A DNA stretch of 64,000 nt from Bog-532 sp963830385 (GTDB lineage: Bacteria > Actinomycetota > Actinomycetes > Streptosporangiales > Streptosporangiaceae): positions 496,001 to 560,000 of the forward strand of contig CAWHMD010000005.1 of NCBI GenBank assembly GCA_963830385.1. The letters are read 5' to 3'. Positions 28,134 through 37,117 of this stretch are shown here, piece after piece; within the stretch, counting starts at the first letter, position 1, and the number at the start of each line of letters is the position of its first letter. The notes below the pieces were generated by a model that saw nothing but the letters and a program-made list of their open reading frames with translations, was not told where the DNA came from and made no database searches. The position numbers were made by a program, and so were the translations under genes.

Positions 28134-29668
28134 ACGGGGCGGAGGCGCTGGCCCGCACGCTGGCCGGGGCCGGCGTGGCGGTGTGCTTCGCCAACCCCGG
28201 GACGTCCGAGATCCATCTGGTCGCTTCGCTGGATAAAACGCCAGCACTACGGGGAGTGCTCTGCCTGTTCGAGGGGGTGGCGACCGGGGCGGCCGACGGG
28301 TTCGGGCGGATGACCGGGCGGCCGGCCGCGACCCTGCTGCACCTGGGGCCGGGACTGGGCAACGGGCTGGCCGGCCTGCACAACGCGCGCCGGGCCCACA
28401 CCCCGCTGGTCAACGTGATCGGTGACCACGCCACCTACCACAAGCAATACGACGCGCCGCTGGAATCCGACATCGACGCGCTGGCCGGCACGGTGTCCGG
28501 CTGGGTTCGCCGCCCGCTGCGGGCCGCGGATCTGCCCAGCGACGCGGCCGAGGCGGTGGCGGTGGCCACCGCCAACGGGGTCATCGCCACGCTGATCGTG
28601 CCCGCCGACGTGTCCTGGGCCGACGGCGCCCATCCGGTCGCGCTGTCGCCGGGGCGGCCGCCGTCGCGGCCGCCGGAATCGGTCATCGACGAGGTGGCCT
28701 CGGTCCTGCGCGGTGACGAGCCGGCGCTGATCCTGCTGGGCGGGGACGCGCTGCACCGGCCGGGGCTGGAGGCGGCCAGCCGGATCGCGGCCGCCACCGG
28801 GGCCAGGCTGCTGGCCGAGACGTTCCCTGCCCGGATGGAACGCGGGGCCGGGCTGCCGCGGGTGAGCAGGCTGGCCTACCTGGCCGAAATGGCCGCCCCG
28901 CAGCTGGCCGGGACCCGGCACCTGATCCTGGCCGGGGCGCCGGCGCCGGTGTCGTTCTTCGCCTACCCGGGGCAGCCCAGCTCGCTGGTGCCGGACGAGT
29001 GCCAGGTCCACGTGCTGGCCGGGCCCGGCGAGGACGCGGCCGGCCCACTGGCCGCGCTGGCCGATCTGGTCGCGGCGGACGCCAAGCCGGCGATCGAACC
29101 GCTCGCCCGGCCCGAGCTGCCGGACGGGGTGCTCGACGCGGGCACGGCCTCGCTGGTGCTGGGTGCGCTGCTGCCGGAGGGCGCCATCGTCAGCGATGAG
29201 TCGAACACCTCGGGGCTGGGACTGGGCGGCGCGACGGCCGGGGCGCCCCCGCACGACTGGCTCACGGTCACCGGCGGGGCGATCGGGCACGGGCTGCCGA
29301 TGGCGGCCGGCGCGGCGGTCGCCTGCCCGGACCGGCCGGTGCTGGCGCTGGAATCCGACGGCAGCGCGATGTACACGATCTCGGCGCTCTGGACCTGCGC
29401 CCGGGAGGGCCTGGACGTGACGACCGTGCTGTTCAGCAACCGGTCGTACGCGATCCTGGGGCTGGAGCTGGAGCGGGCGGTCTCCGGGGCCGGAGTGGCC
29501 GCGCGCAACCTCCTCGACTTGTCCCGCCCGGCGCTGGACTTCACCCAGCTGGCGGCCGGGATGGGGGTGCCGGCCCGGCGGGCCGGCACGGCGGCGGAGT
29601 TCGCGGCGGCGCTGCGGACCGCGCTGGCCGAGCCGGGGCCGCACCTGATCGAAGCCGCGCTCCCCTAG
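28130..29668 (+). CDS. ThDP-dependent enzyme, acetolactate synthase/benzoylformate decarboxylase family
   Basis: A 512-residue thiamin diphosphate enzyme. The N-terminal Pyr domain carries CFANPGTSEIHLV and catalytic Glu in LFEGVATGAADGF. The C-terminal PP domain has GGAIGHGLPMAAGAA and the cofactor motif ESDGSAMYTISALWTCAREGLDVTTVLFSN. The class converts 2-keto acids by decarboxylation or carboligation. The substrate is unknown, and no ilvN-type small subunit is present. It overlaps the membrane-protein gene upstream and is followed after 8 bp by the M20 peptidase gene. Confidence 0.88.
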   Translation: MNGAEALARTLAGAGVAVCFANPGTSEIHLVASLDKTPALRGVLCLFEGVATGAADGFGRMTGRPAATLLHLGPGLGNGLAGLHNARRAHTPLVNVIGDHATYHKQYDAPLESDIDALAGTVSGWVRRPLRAADLPSDAAEAVAVATANGVIATLIVPADVSWADGAHPVALSPGRPPSRPPESVIDEVASVLRGDEPALILLGGDALHRPGLEAASRIAAATGARLLAETFPARMERGAGLPRVSRLAYLAEMAAPQLAGTRHLILAGAPAPVSFFAYPGQPSSLVPDECQVHVLAGPGEDAAGPLAALADLVAADAKPAIEPLARPELPDGVLDAGTASLVLGALLPEGAIVSDESNTSGLGLGGATAGAPPHDWLTVTGGAIGHGLPMAAGAAVACPDRPVLALESDGSAMYTISALWTCAREGLDVTTVLFSNRSYAILGLELERAVSGAGVAARNLLDLSRPALDFTQLAAGMGVPARRAGTAAEFAAALRTALAEPGPHLIEAALP

Positions 29669-29676
29669 GCCGGCGG

Positions 29677-30792
29677 ATGGACGACCTGGACCCGGACTGG
29701 TTCCTGGACGCGGCGGCCGGGCTGCTGGCCATCCCGTCGACGGCCGACCGGCCGGAAGAACTGCAGCGGGCGCTGGATTACGTGCTCGAGCTGGTCGGGC
29801 CCGGGTTCGGGGTCACGCGCTTCGAGTCCGGCGGCAGGCCCAGCGCGCTCGTCTACGCCGGCCGGACCTGGGCGGCCGGGGACGTACCGTTCAGATTCAT
29901 CCTGAATGCCCACCTCGACGTGGTCCCCGCCACGGTGGAGCAGTTCCGCCCCCGCCGTGAGGGGGACCGGCTTTACGCCCGCGGGGCTCAGGACATGAAG
30001 ATCTCGGCGCTGGCCGAGGCGCTGGCGTTCCGCGAAGTGGCGGCCACGCTGCCGTATCCGGTGGCGCTGCAGCTGGTCACCGACGAGGAGAGGGGCGGTC
30101 GCCACGGCACCCGCTACCAGCTGGAACGCGGGGTGCGGGGACAGTTCGTGATCATCGGGGAGACCAGCCGGCTGCGCATCGTCACCGACTCCAAGGGCAT
30201 GCTCGGGGTGACGCTGCGCGCCTCCGGGCGCGGGGCGCACAGCGCGTACCAGTGGTTCGGCGACAACGCCCTGGTCAAACTGCTGCGCAGCGTGGACCGG
30301 GTGCTGGCCCGGTATCCGGTGGCGACGGCCGAGGAGTGGCGGACCACGGTCAACCTGGCCCGGGTGCACACCCCGAACCAGGCCCGGAACCAGATCCCGG
30401 CCGCCGCCGAGGCCTGGCTGGATATCCGGTTCCCGTCCGAAGATCATGAATTTAATGGGCGGCCGGCTCCGGAAGTGGCCGCCTACCTGCAGACATTCTG
30501 CGAGCCGGGGGTCACCGCGGTGGTCGATTCGCTGGACGCGCCGCACCACGCCGATCGGGACCGGCCGGAGATCGGCCGGCTGCAGGCGGCGGCGCGGGCG
30601 CAGGGCTACCAGCCCGATTTCCTGCGCAAGCACGGGGCCGGGGACGGGCGCTTCTACGGTGCGCTGGGCATCGCGGCGGTGGCGTTCGGCGTCGGCGGCG
30701 ACGGACAGCACGGCCCCGACGAGTACGCCGAGATCAGCACGATCGCGCCCTACTACCGGGCGCTGCGGGAGTTCCTGGGTGACCCGGGTTAG
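29677..30792 (+). CDS. M20-family metallopeptidase/deacylase
   Basis: A 371-residue M20-like amidohydrolase. The metal and catalytic motifs are NAHLDVVPA, YARGAQDMK (bridging Asp), TDEERGG (catalytic Glu with its neighbour) and the late HGPDEYAEI. A dimerisation lid occupies the middle (GRGAHSAYQWFGDNALVKLL). The family includes succinyl-diaminopimelate desuccinylase, ArgE and carboxypeptidases; which one is undecided. Its stop overlaps the convergent cupin gene stop. Confidence 0.87.
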   Translation: MDDLDPDWFLDAAAGLLAIPSTADRPEELQRALDYVLELVGPGFGVTRFESGGRPSALVYAGRTWAAGDVPFRFILNAHLDVVPATVEQFRPRREGDRLYARGAQDMKISALAEALAFREVAATLPYPVALQLVTDEERGGRHGTRYQLERGVRGQFVIIGETSRLRIVTDSKGMLGVTLRASGRGAHSAYQWFGDNALVKLLRSVDRVLARYPVATAEEWRTTVNLARVHTPNQARNQIPAAAEAWLDIRFPSEDHEFNGRPAPEVAAYLQTFCEPGVTAVVDSLDAPHHADRDRPEIGRLQAAARAQGYQPDFLRKHGAGDGRFYGALGIAAVAFGVGGDGQHGPDEYAEISTIAPYYRALREFLGDPG

Positions 30793-31292
30793 GCGGGACT
30801 CTTTCGGGCCTGCTCCCACGCGGCGCTGCTGCCGAACCAGGTGTCGTAGCGGTCCTGGACTTCCAGCAGGCTTTCCCGGGTGGCTTCGCCCTTGACGATG
30901 CGGGCCAGGTGGCGGAAGTACTCGAACCGCTCGACGCCCGGGGTGATCACGATGAGCAGGTCGGCGTCGGCGCCGGGGGCGGCGGCGAACGCGTGGGGCA
31001 GGCCGGGAGACGCGAAGGCCAGGTCACCTTCGCGGGCTTCGGTGACCTGGTCCCCGATCAGCAGCTGGACCGTGCCACCGAGGACGTAGAACAGCTCACC
31101 GGATCGGGCGTGGTGGTGCGGGTGGGCGCCGTCGATGCCGTTCAGCAGGGTGACCCGCTGGGTGCTGAGCAGGCCGCCGGTGGCTGAGCTGTCGGCCAGC
31201 AACCGGATCCGCCGCCCGGGCTCGCTGATCTGCTCGGCGTCGGCGGCGCCGACCAGTATCGAGCCCTGAGCATCGGGAGACACGTAAGTCAT
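30789..31292 (-). CDS. Cupin-domain protein
   Basis: A 167-residue single-cupin protein. Motif 1 is HPHHHARSGELFYVLGG (three His plus Glu metal ligands) and motif 2 is PGLPHAFAAAP. AAAGGG precedes the ATG by 6 nt. The ATG overlaps the stop of the upstream acetyltransferase gene (ATGA), so the two form an operon. Whether it is a dioxygenase or a binding protein cannot be told. Confidence 0.85.
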   Translation of the reverse strand: MTYVSPDAQGSILVGAADAEQISEPGRRIRLLADSSATGGLLSTQRVTLLNGIDGAHPHHHARSGELFYVLGGTVQLLIGDQVTEAREGDLAFASPGLPHAFAAAPGADADLLIVITPGVERFEYFRHLARIVKGEATRESLLEVQDRYDTWFGSSAAWEQARKSPA

Positions 31293-31852
31293 CGGAACCC
31301 TTTCTCTATTTGAATCCAAAAACGGTCTTCGTGGCCGAACCGGCCGTCCGGGACGCCACCGTTGGCCAGGATCACCCGGCGGGACGGCTCGTTGCCGGCG
31401 TCGCAGGTGAGCAGCACCCGATCCAGGCCGAGGGCGCGGCACTCGGCCAGGCCGGCCGCGAGCATCCGGGTCGCGTGGCCCTGGCGGCGCCACGGCAGCA
31501 CCACGTGGTAGCCGACGTGGCCGCCGAGCTGGGTCAGTTCGGGGGTGAGGCGGTGCCGGACGACCAGCGTGCCCAGGTACTCCCGGCCCGCGACGTACCA
31601 GAACACGGTGCACGGGACGCCCCAGCGGGTGTGCACGCCGCGGCGTTCGCGTACGAAGCCGGGGAAATCGTCGGCCGCCCGGTCCAGCCAGTCCAGCGGG
31701 GTGCCGCTGGCCAGGCCGTCGGCCCGCTCACCGGTCAGGTAAGAGTCCCGGACCACGATGGTCGGCCAGCTCAGCCGGGGCGGCTCGGTGAGACGCGGAG
31801 CCGGGGCCGGCGCAGGGGCCGTCGCCGGGGCGGGATCGGGTTGATCACTCAC
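31289..31852 (-). CDS. GNAT-family N-acetyltransferase
   Basis: A 187-residue GNAT protein with GYHVVLPWRRQGHATRMLAAGL as the acetyl-CoA pyrophosphate loop (RxxGxA) and CDAGNEPSRRVILANGG as motif B. An Ala/Pro linker precedes the domain. I take GTG 31852 as start because residues before it are Arg/Pro-rich and unlike the family. It is translationally coupled to the cupin gene. Confidence 0.8.
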   Translation of the reverse strand: MSDQPDPAPATAPAPAPAPRLTEPPRLSWPTIVVRDSYLTGERADGLASGTPLDWLDRAADDFPGFVRERRGVHTRWGVPCTVFWYVAGREYLGTLVVRHRLTPELTQLGGHVGYHVVLPWRRQGHATRMLAAGLAECRALGLDRVLLTCDAGNEPSRRVILANGGVPDGRFGHEDRFWIQIEKGFR

Positions 31853-32000
31853 CCGGACAGTGTGCGCCCGACAGGGTCGCGGGGGCCGCTTATTTTCCGG
31901 CCGGGACACCCAGGTAGAAAGCGTGGCATTTCGTGTGATTCGGGTTATTGTCCTTGACGTAACCGTACTTTCGCGTCCCTGACGATGGAGCGTGGTCGTG

Positions 32001-33443
32001 ATGAGGCGGAGCCGTTGGGCTGTGTTGGTATTGGCGGCGCTCGGGCTGGTCCTGGGGTTGTCGGCGCCCGCGCTGGCCGGTCAGGGTAGCCAGCGTTCGG
32101 TGAGCTCGGGCGGCTGCGGCTCGTCCGGGGCGGTCAGCACGCTGAACGGCACGCTGGCGGACGGTGCGACCTACGAGATCCAGTGCCCGGCCGGGGCCTG
32201 GAACGGGACGCTGTTCCTGTACAGCCACGGTTACGTGACGCCCGGCGCGGCGAACCCGGCCCAGGACGCCGGGGACCCGGTCACCGCCGACTGGATGCTC
32301 AGCCACGGCTACGCGCTGGCCGGCTCGTCCTACGCCAGCACCGGGTGGGCCATCCAGCAGGCGCTGCCGGACCAGGTGAGCACGATCGGGGTGTTCGACC
32401 GGACCTACCGCACGCCGTCGCGGACCGTCGCCTGGGGGCACTCGCTGGGCGGGATCATCACCGCCGGGCTCATCCAGCAGTACCCGAGCCTGTTCAGCGG
32501 GGCGCTGCCGATGTGCGGGGTGCTGTCCGGCGGCGTGGCCACCTGGAACACCGCGCTGGACTCGGCGTTCGGGTTCCAGCAGCTGGTCGACCCGTCCGTG
32601 CAGGTCGTCAACATCGCCAACCCGACCGCCAACCTGAGCGGGGCGGAGACGGCGGCGGCGACCGCGCAGCAGACGCCGCAGGGCCGGGCCCGGCTGGCGC
32701 TGGCGGCCGCGCTGGGCGACACGCCCGGCTGGTTCACGCCGCTGTCGGCCGAGCCCGCGCCCGGTGACGTCACCGGGCAGGAGACCAACCAGTACCAGTG
32801 GGACACCCAGGTCGACTTCCCGTTCGTGTTCGCCTTCCGGGCCGAACTGGAGGCGCGGGCGGGCGGCAACCCGTCCTGGAACACCGGGGTCAACTACGTC
32901 ACCCAGCTGAGCAAGTCGGCCGACCGCAGCGAGGTGGTGGCGCTGTACAAGGCGGCCGGGCTGAGCCTCTCGGCCGACCTGAGCAAGCTGAACTCGGCCG
33001 CCCGGATCAGCGCGAACCCGGCTTCGGTGAAGTACCTGGCCCAGAACATCAGCTTCAACGGCAAGCTGTCGGTGCCGGTGCTGACCATGCACACCACCGG
33101 CGACGGCCTCGTCGTGCCGGAGAACGAGCAGGCCTACCGGCAGGTCGTCGACCGGGCGGGTGACGGCGCGAAGCTGGCCCAGATCTTCGTGCACCGGGCC
33201 GGGCACTGCGCGTTCACCCCGGCCGAGACCATCACCGCCGCGCAGACGCTCATCAACCGGCTGAACACCCGGCACTGGGACTACGCGGCGCTGTCGCCGA
33301 GCCGGCTCAACGCGGCCGCCGCCAGCCTGGGCCCGACGTACAACATCTACTCGGCCGGCAAATCGGTGGTGGCGACCGCGCCGGAGTTCACCCGTTACCG
33401 GCCGACGGCTTACTTGCGGCCGTTCGACCTGCCTAACTGGTGA
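32001..33443 (+). CDS. Secreted alpha/beta hydrolase
   Basis: A 480-residue exported protein. A Sec signal peptide (MRRSRWAVLVLAALGLVLGLSAPALA) ends near residue 26. The hydrolase core has LFLYSHGYVTPG (oxyanion region), nucleophile elbow GHSLGG, an acid in MHTTGDGLVVPENE and catalytic His in HRAGHCAF. It resembles secreted lipase/tannase-like hydrolases of actinomycetes. GGAG at 31987 suits ATG 32001 or GTG 31998. No partner genes are adjacent. Confidence 0.83.
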   Translation: MRRSRWAVLVLAALGLVLGLSAPALAGQGSQRSVSSGGCGSSGAVSTLNGTLADGATYEIQCPAGAWNGTLFLYSHGYVTPGAANPAQDAGDPVTADWMLSHGYALAGSSYASTGWAIQQALPDQVSTIGVFDRTYRTPSRTVAWGHSLGGIITAGLIQQYPSLFSGALPMCGVLSGGVATWNTALDSAFGFQQLVDPSVQVVNIANPTANLSGAETAAATAQQTPQGRARLALAAALGDTPGWFTPLSAEPAPGDVTGQETNQYQWDTQVDFPFVFAFRAELEARAGGNPSWNTGVNYVTQLSKSADRSEVVALYKAAGLSLSADLSKLNSAARISANPASVKYLAQNISFNGKLSVPVLTMHTTGDGLVVPENEQAYRQVVDRAGDGAKLAQIFVHRAGHCAFTPAETITAAQTLINRLNTRHWDYAALSPSRLNAAAASLGPTYNIYSAGKSVVATAPEFTRYRPTAYLRPFDLPNW

Positions 33444-33608
33444 GACCTAGCTGGTGAGGCCGGCCTCGGCGCGGGCCTCGGCCCGGTTGCGGCAGGCCCG
33501 CAGGGCGGCGATGTCGTCGACCTGCGGGCCCGGGCCCTGGTCTGGCGGTTTCCACCGTCTGCCCGGTCATGGCGCCACCCCTCGGGGTCCGGCTGTTAGC
33601 GTCGTCCT

Positions 33609-34463
33609 ATGAAGTACGGGGTGGTTTACCATACGGGATTTTTCGGGATCGAACCCGAGCGGGTCACCGCGCTCGCCCGGCACGCTGAGGAGTGCGGGTT
33701 CGAGTCGTTCTTCACCACCGAGCACATCGCGCTGTACCCGGGCGTGACGCTGGGCCGGGTGCCGATCGCCGCCGACACGCCGATCGCGGACCCGCTCGAG
33801 GTGCTGAGCTTCGTGGCCGCCGTCACCGAGCGGCTCCTGCTGGGCACCTCGGTCCTGCTGCTGCCGTTCCACCAGCCGGTGGTGCTGGCCAAGCGGCTGG
33901 CGACGATCGACCAGCTGTCCCGGGGCCGGATGCGGCTGTTCGGGATCGGCGTCGGCGCGCTGGCCAGGGAGGCCGAGGCGGCCGGGGTCGACTTCCGCAC
34001 CCGCGGCCGCCGGGCCGACGAGGCCATCGACGTGCTGCGCCTGCTGTGGGCCGGCGACGCCGACGGGGTGAGCTACGACGGGGAGTTCTACTCGTTCACC
34101 GACCTGTGCAGCTTCCCCAAGCCTTACGAGGCCCGCACGCTGCCCATCCACGTCGGCGGGTCCAGTCCGGCCGCCGCCCGCCGGGCCGGCCTGCGCGGCG
34201 ACGGCTACTTCCCGGGCGGGGGGATCAGCGACGAGCAGCGCACCGCCCAGGTCGCCCTGATGCGCGAGACCGCCCGGGCGGCCGGCCGCGACGGCGACGC
34301 GCTGGAGTACACCCGCTGGGGCAACACCGCGATGACGCCGGACGAGGCGGCAGCCCTGGCCGCTGAGGGTGTTACCCGGCTGATCGTCAGCCCCACCAGC
34401 GCCGACCTGGCGGAGCAGACGAAGGAGCTCTCCGCTTTTGCCGAGGTGCACGGGCTGGGCTGA
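33609..34463 (+). CDS. LLM-class flavin/F420-dependent oxidoreductase
   Basis: A 284-residue luciferase-like TIM-barrel enzyme (MKYGVVYHTGFFG; ARHAEECGFESFFTTEHIA; LLPFHQPVVLAKRLATIDQLSRGRMRLFGIGVG; LPIHVGGSSPAAARRAGLRGDGYFP). Many such actinobacterial proteins use F420, but the cofactor is not proven here. TAGCGT with an upstream TG lies exactly 6 nt before the ATG, indicating a leaderless transcript. The 165 bp between the preceding gene and this one holds no convincing gene. Confidence 0.88.
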   Translation: MKYGVVYHTGFFGIEPERVTALARHAEECGFESFFTTEHIALYPGVTLGRVPIAADTPIADPLEVLSFVAAVTERLLLGTSVLLLPFHQPVVLAKRLATIDQLSRGRMRLFGIGVGALAREAEAAGVDFRTRGRRADEAIDVLRLLWAGDADGVSYDGEFYSFTDLCSFPKPYEARTLPIHVGGSSPAAARRAGLRGDGYFPGGGISDEQRTAQVALMRETARAAGRDGDALEYTRWGNTAMTPDEAAALAAEGVTRLIVSPTSADLAEQTKELSAFAEVHGLG

Positions 34464-34476
34464 GGTCGCGCGGGCC

Positions 34477-34509
34477 GCCGGAGATGACGATCGCGTCGGG
34501 CAGGTCGCG
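34477..34509. repeat. 33-bp duplicate of an internal tetR segment
   Basis: Positions 34477-34509 match 34849-34881, inside the downstream TetR gene, at 32 of 33 bases, in the same orientation. It is likely a remnant of a duplicated or rearranged tetR 3' region. Confidence 0.7.
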
Positions 34510-34514
34510 GTTTG

Positions 34515-34551
34515 GGTACGTTTTCCCGCACACTCTGCGGGAAAACGTACC
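34515..34551. terminator. Perfect 16-bp hairpin between convergent genes
   Basis: Left arm GGTACGTTTTCCCGCA, 5-nt loop CACTC, then the exact complement. It lies between the LLM gene and the convergent tetR gene, so a bidirectional terminator is likely. It could also be a small mobile palindrome. Confidence 0.65.
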
Positions 34552-34632
34552 TACATCGAAAGTGCACACGGAGTGGTGAGGCCAGGACTCTTATCCTCCC
34601 GGAGCCGGAATGCCCGCCCGGAGGTCGCGGGC

Positions 34633-35298
34633 TCAGGCGCGAGGGCGGAGGCCGTCGGTTATGACGGCGAAGAGGCGCTGGCCCAGTTCGTCGTCCACGG
34701 GGCCGGGCGGGGCGGCGCGGATGCTGGCGAACAGGCCTTTGAACAGGACGATCAGGTCGGCGGCGGTGATGCCGGGGCGGACTGCGCCTGCCTCCTGGGC
34801 GCGGCGGAGCAGCAGGTCCAGGGCGGAGCGGATGGCGTCCTGAAGGCTGCCGGAGATGGCGATCGCGTCGGGCAGGTCGCGCTTGGCGGCGGCTTCGGCG
34901 GCGACGCGTTCCAGGAAACCGAAGAAGGCCGGCCCGGGCTCGGCGGTGGCCGCGCGGGCCCGGGCGTCGGCCACCAGGTCCTCGACTCGCGCGGTGGTCA
35001 CGGCCTCGAACAGGGCTTCCTTGGACGGGAAGTGCCGGTACACGGTGCCCGCGCCGACCCCGGCCCGGGCCGCGATCTCGTCCAGCGGCACGTCGTAGCC
35101 GGACTCGGCGAACGAGTCTCGGGCGGCGCGCAGGACCTTCTCGCGGTTGCGGCGGGCGTCGGCGCGGAGCTTCGGCTCAGGGAGCGCGGGCGCCGCCGGG
35201 GGCTCGGCGGGCGCGGCTGACGCCACGCGCGGTTCCGGGTCAGCATTGCTAACCGGGGCGTTCGTTCCGTATATTCGGAAGGGTCTAAGCGGGGTCAT
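34633..35298 (-). CDS. TetR-family transcriptional regulator
   Basis: A TetR protein of up to 221 residues. The HTH is SFAESGYDVPLDEIAARAGVGAGTVYRHFPSKEALFEAV, and the ligand domain ends DELGQRLFAVITDGLRPRA. ATG 35298 is the longest start, but it puts a palindromic promoter element inside the first dozen codons. GTG near 35225 would leave that element upstream and is an attractive alternative. It is divergent from the SnoaL gene that it probably controls. Confidence 0.82.
   Translation of the reverse strand: MTPLRPFRIYGTNAPVSNADPEPRVASAAPAEPPAAPALPEPKLRADARRNREKVLRAARDSFAESGYDVPLDEIAARAGVGAGTVYRHFPSKEALFEAVTTARVEDLVADARARAATAEPGPAFFGFLERVAAEAAAKRDLPDAIAISGSLQDAIRSALDLLLRRAQEAGAVRPGITAADLIVLFKGLFASIRAAPPGPVDDELGQRLFAVITDGLRPRA
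35246..35280 (+). promoter_or_regulatory. Promoter and candidate operator of the TetR/SnoaL pair
   Basis: TTGCTA (35246-35251), an 18-nt spacer, then TATATT (35270-35275). The -10 is enclosed by the inverted repeat TTCCG-N6-CGGAA at 35265-35280, a likely TetR operator. Confidence 0.5.
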
Positions 35299-35320
35299 CG
35301 TTCCGATTATAGGAGGCGTA

Positions 35321-35842
35321 ATGGCGGAGGACCTGAAGGCCGGGGCGGCGGAGGCGCGGGGCGCGGAGAGCCGGGACGGGGCGGGAGGTACGGGGAGCCG
35401 GGACAGGACGCGGAGTCCGCGCGAGGTGGCGGAGCTGGTGCGGCGGATGGTGGCGGGCGAGGACGTGGGGTTCGGCGAACTGTTCGCCGAGGACGCGGTG
35501 TTCGCGTACCCGTTCGCGGCGCCGGGCCAGCCGCGGGAACTGGTGGGGCGGGACGCGATCCGGTCGTTCTTCGGTTCGATCGGGGGCGCGCGGTCGCTGT
35601 TCCGGATGGACGGGGTGGACGCCGTGATCCGGGAAACCGACGACCCGGAGGTGGTGGTGACCGAGATCAGGCACCACGGCTGGTCGCACCTGACCAACGC
35701 GCCCTACCACCACACCGCGCTGGGCGTGATCAGGGTCCGGGACGGGCTGATCGTCCGCTACGACGACTACATGGACCCGGTGGCGCAGGCGCAGTTGCTC
35801 GGGCGGACCGAGCAGCTGGCGGCCGCGCTCAGCGCCGGCTGA
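35321..35842 (+). CDS. SnoaL-like/NTF2-fold protein
   Basis: A 173-residue NTF2-fold protein (VRRMVAGEDVGFGELFAEDAVFAYPFAAPGQPRELVGRDAIRSFF; later NAPYHHTALGVIRVRDGLIVRYDDYMDP). An N-terminal low-complexity Gly/Arg segment of about 35 residues precedes the domain. AGGAGG lies 5 nt before the ATG. It is divergent from tetR and probably its target. The ligand is unknown. Confidence 0.83.
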   Translation: MAEDLKAGAAEARGAESRDGAGGTGSRDRTRSPREVAELVRRMVAGEDVGFGELFAEDAVFAYPFAAPGQPRELVGRDAIRSFFGSIGGARSLFRMDGVDAVIRETDDPEVVVTEIRHHGWSHLTNAPYHHTALGVIRVRDGLIVRYDDYMDPVAQAQLLGRTEQLAAALSAG

Positions 35843-36006
35843 CCGGATTACCGCGCAGGGTCCGGCCGGCCGGGGCGACCCGGAGCTGGTCACCGTCGGC
35901 CAGCCGCGCATTGCCCAGCGCCGGTTCGCCGTCAGCCGGGAACAGGGGGCGCCGTCGACGTCGCTACGATGACCTCGGCTGACGCCGGACCGGCGGGAGG
36001 AGACCG

Positions 36007-37065
36007 ATGGAGACGCTGCTGCCTGGGATCACCGCGCGACGGGTGCCAACCGACCGGCTGACGTCCGCGGTGCTGGAGGTGACCGGGCGGACCGGTCCCC
36101 CGGTGCTGTTCGTGCACGGCAACGTGTCGTCGTCGCTGTTCTGGCAGCCCACGATGCTGGCGCTGCCGCCCGGGCTGCGGCCGCTGGCCATCGACCTGCG
36201 CGGGTTCGGGGACACCGACCCGGCGCCAGTGGACGCCACCCGCGGGCTGCGTGACTACTCCGACGACCTGGCCGCCGCCATCGAGGCGCTCGGGCTGGAC
36301 ACCGTGCACCTGGTGGGCTGGAGCATGGGCGGCGGGGTGGTGCTGCAGTACCTGGCCGACCGGCCGGGCACGCACCGGGCGGCCTCGCTGACGCTGGTCG
36401 ATCCGGTGTCGCCGTTCGGGTTCGGCGGTACCCGGGGCGCCGAGGGCACGCTGAACGACCCGTCCGGGGCTGGCTCCGGCGGCGGGACCGGCAACCCGGG
36501 GTTCATCACAAGGCTGGCCGCCGGTGACCGCACCGGCGACGACCCGCTGTCGCCGCGCAACGTGTTGCTGGCCCACTACGTCAAGCCGCCGTTCGTGCCG
36601 GACGAGCTGGACATCTTCGTGGAATCGATGCTGTCCACCCGGCTGGGCGACGACCACTACCCGGGCGACGCGCGCACGGTGGACGCCTGGCCGGGGATCG
36701 CGCCGGGCGACCGCGGCGTGCTGAACACGATGACGCCCACCCACTTCCGGATCGAGGACCTGTCCGGAGTGGACCCCAAGCCACCGATCCTGTGGGTGCG
36801 CGGGGCCGACGATGTGATCGTTTCCGACACGTCCCTGTACGACCTGGCCTACCTGGGGTCGCTGGGGGCGGTGCCGGGCTGGCCGGGCGCGGACCGCTGG
36901 CCGCCCCAGCCGATGCTGGCGCAGACCCGCACGGTGCTGGACGGGTACGCGGCCGCGGGCGGGCGGTACCGTGAGGTGGTCATCGCCGACGCCGGTCACG
37001 GGCCGCACCTGGACCAGCCGGAGAAGTTCCGGGCCGCCCTGGGTGAGCACCTGGCTGGCGCCTGA
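36007..37065 (+). CDS. Alpha/beta-fold hydrolase
   Basis: A 352-residue hydrolase with VLFVHGNVSSSLFW (oxyanion hole), nucleophile Ser in VGWSMGGGVV, an acid near ILWVRGADDVIVSD and catalytic His in DAGHGPHLDQPE. A long insertion between the core strands forms the lid. GGGAGGAG precedes the ATG. The Ser nucleophile points to an esterase or amidase type. The substrate is unknown. Confidence 0.87.
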   Translation: METLLPGITARRVPTDRLTSAVLEVTGRTGPPVLFVHGNVSSSLFWQPTMLALPPGLRPLAIDLRGFGDTDPAPVDATRGLRDYSDDLAAAIEALGLDTVHLVGWSMGGGVVLQYLADRPGTHRAASLTLVDPVSPFGFGGTRGAEGTLNDPSGAGSGGGTGNPGFITRLAAGDRTGDDPLSPRNVLLAHYVKPPFVPDELDIFVESMLSTRLGDDHYPGDARTVDAWPGIAPGDRGVLNTMTPTHFRIEDLSGVDPKPPILWVRGADDVIVSDTSLYDLAYLGSLGAVPGWPGADRWPPQPMLAQTRTVLDGYAAAGGRYREVVIADAGHGPHLDQPEKFRAALGEHLAGA

Positions 37066-37117
37066 GGGGCTTGCGGTGCGGGTGAGGCTGGAGTGGCGCG
37101 GGGGGTTTGGCGGGTAA

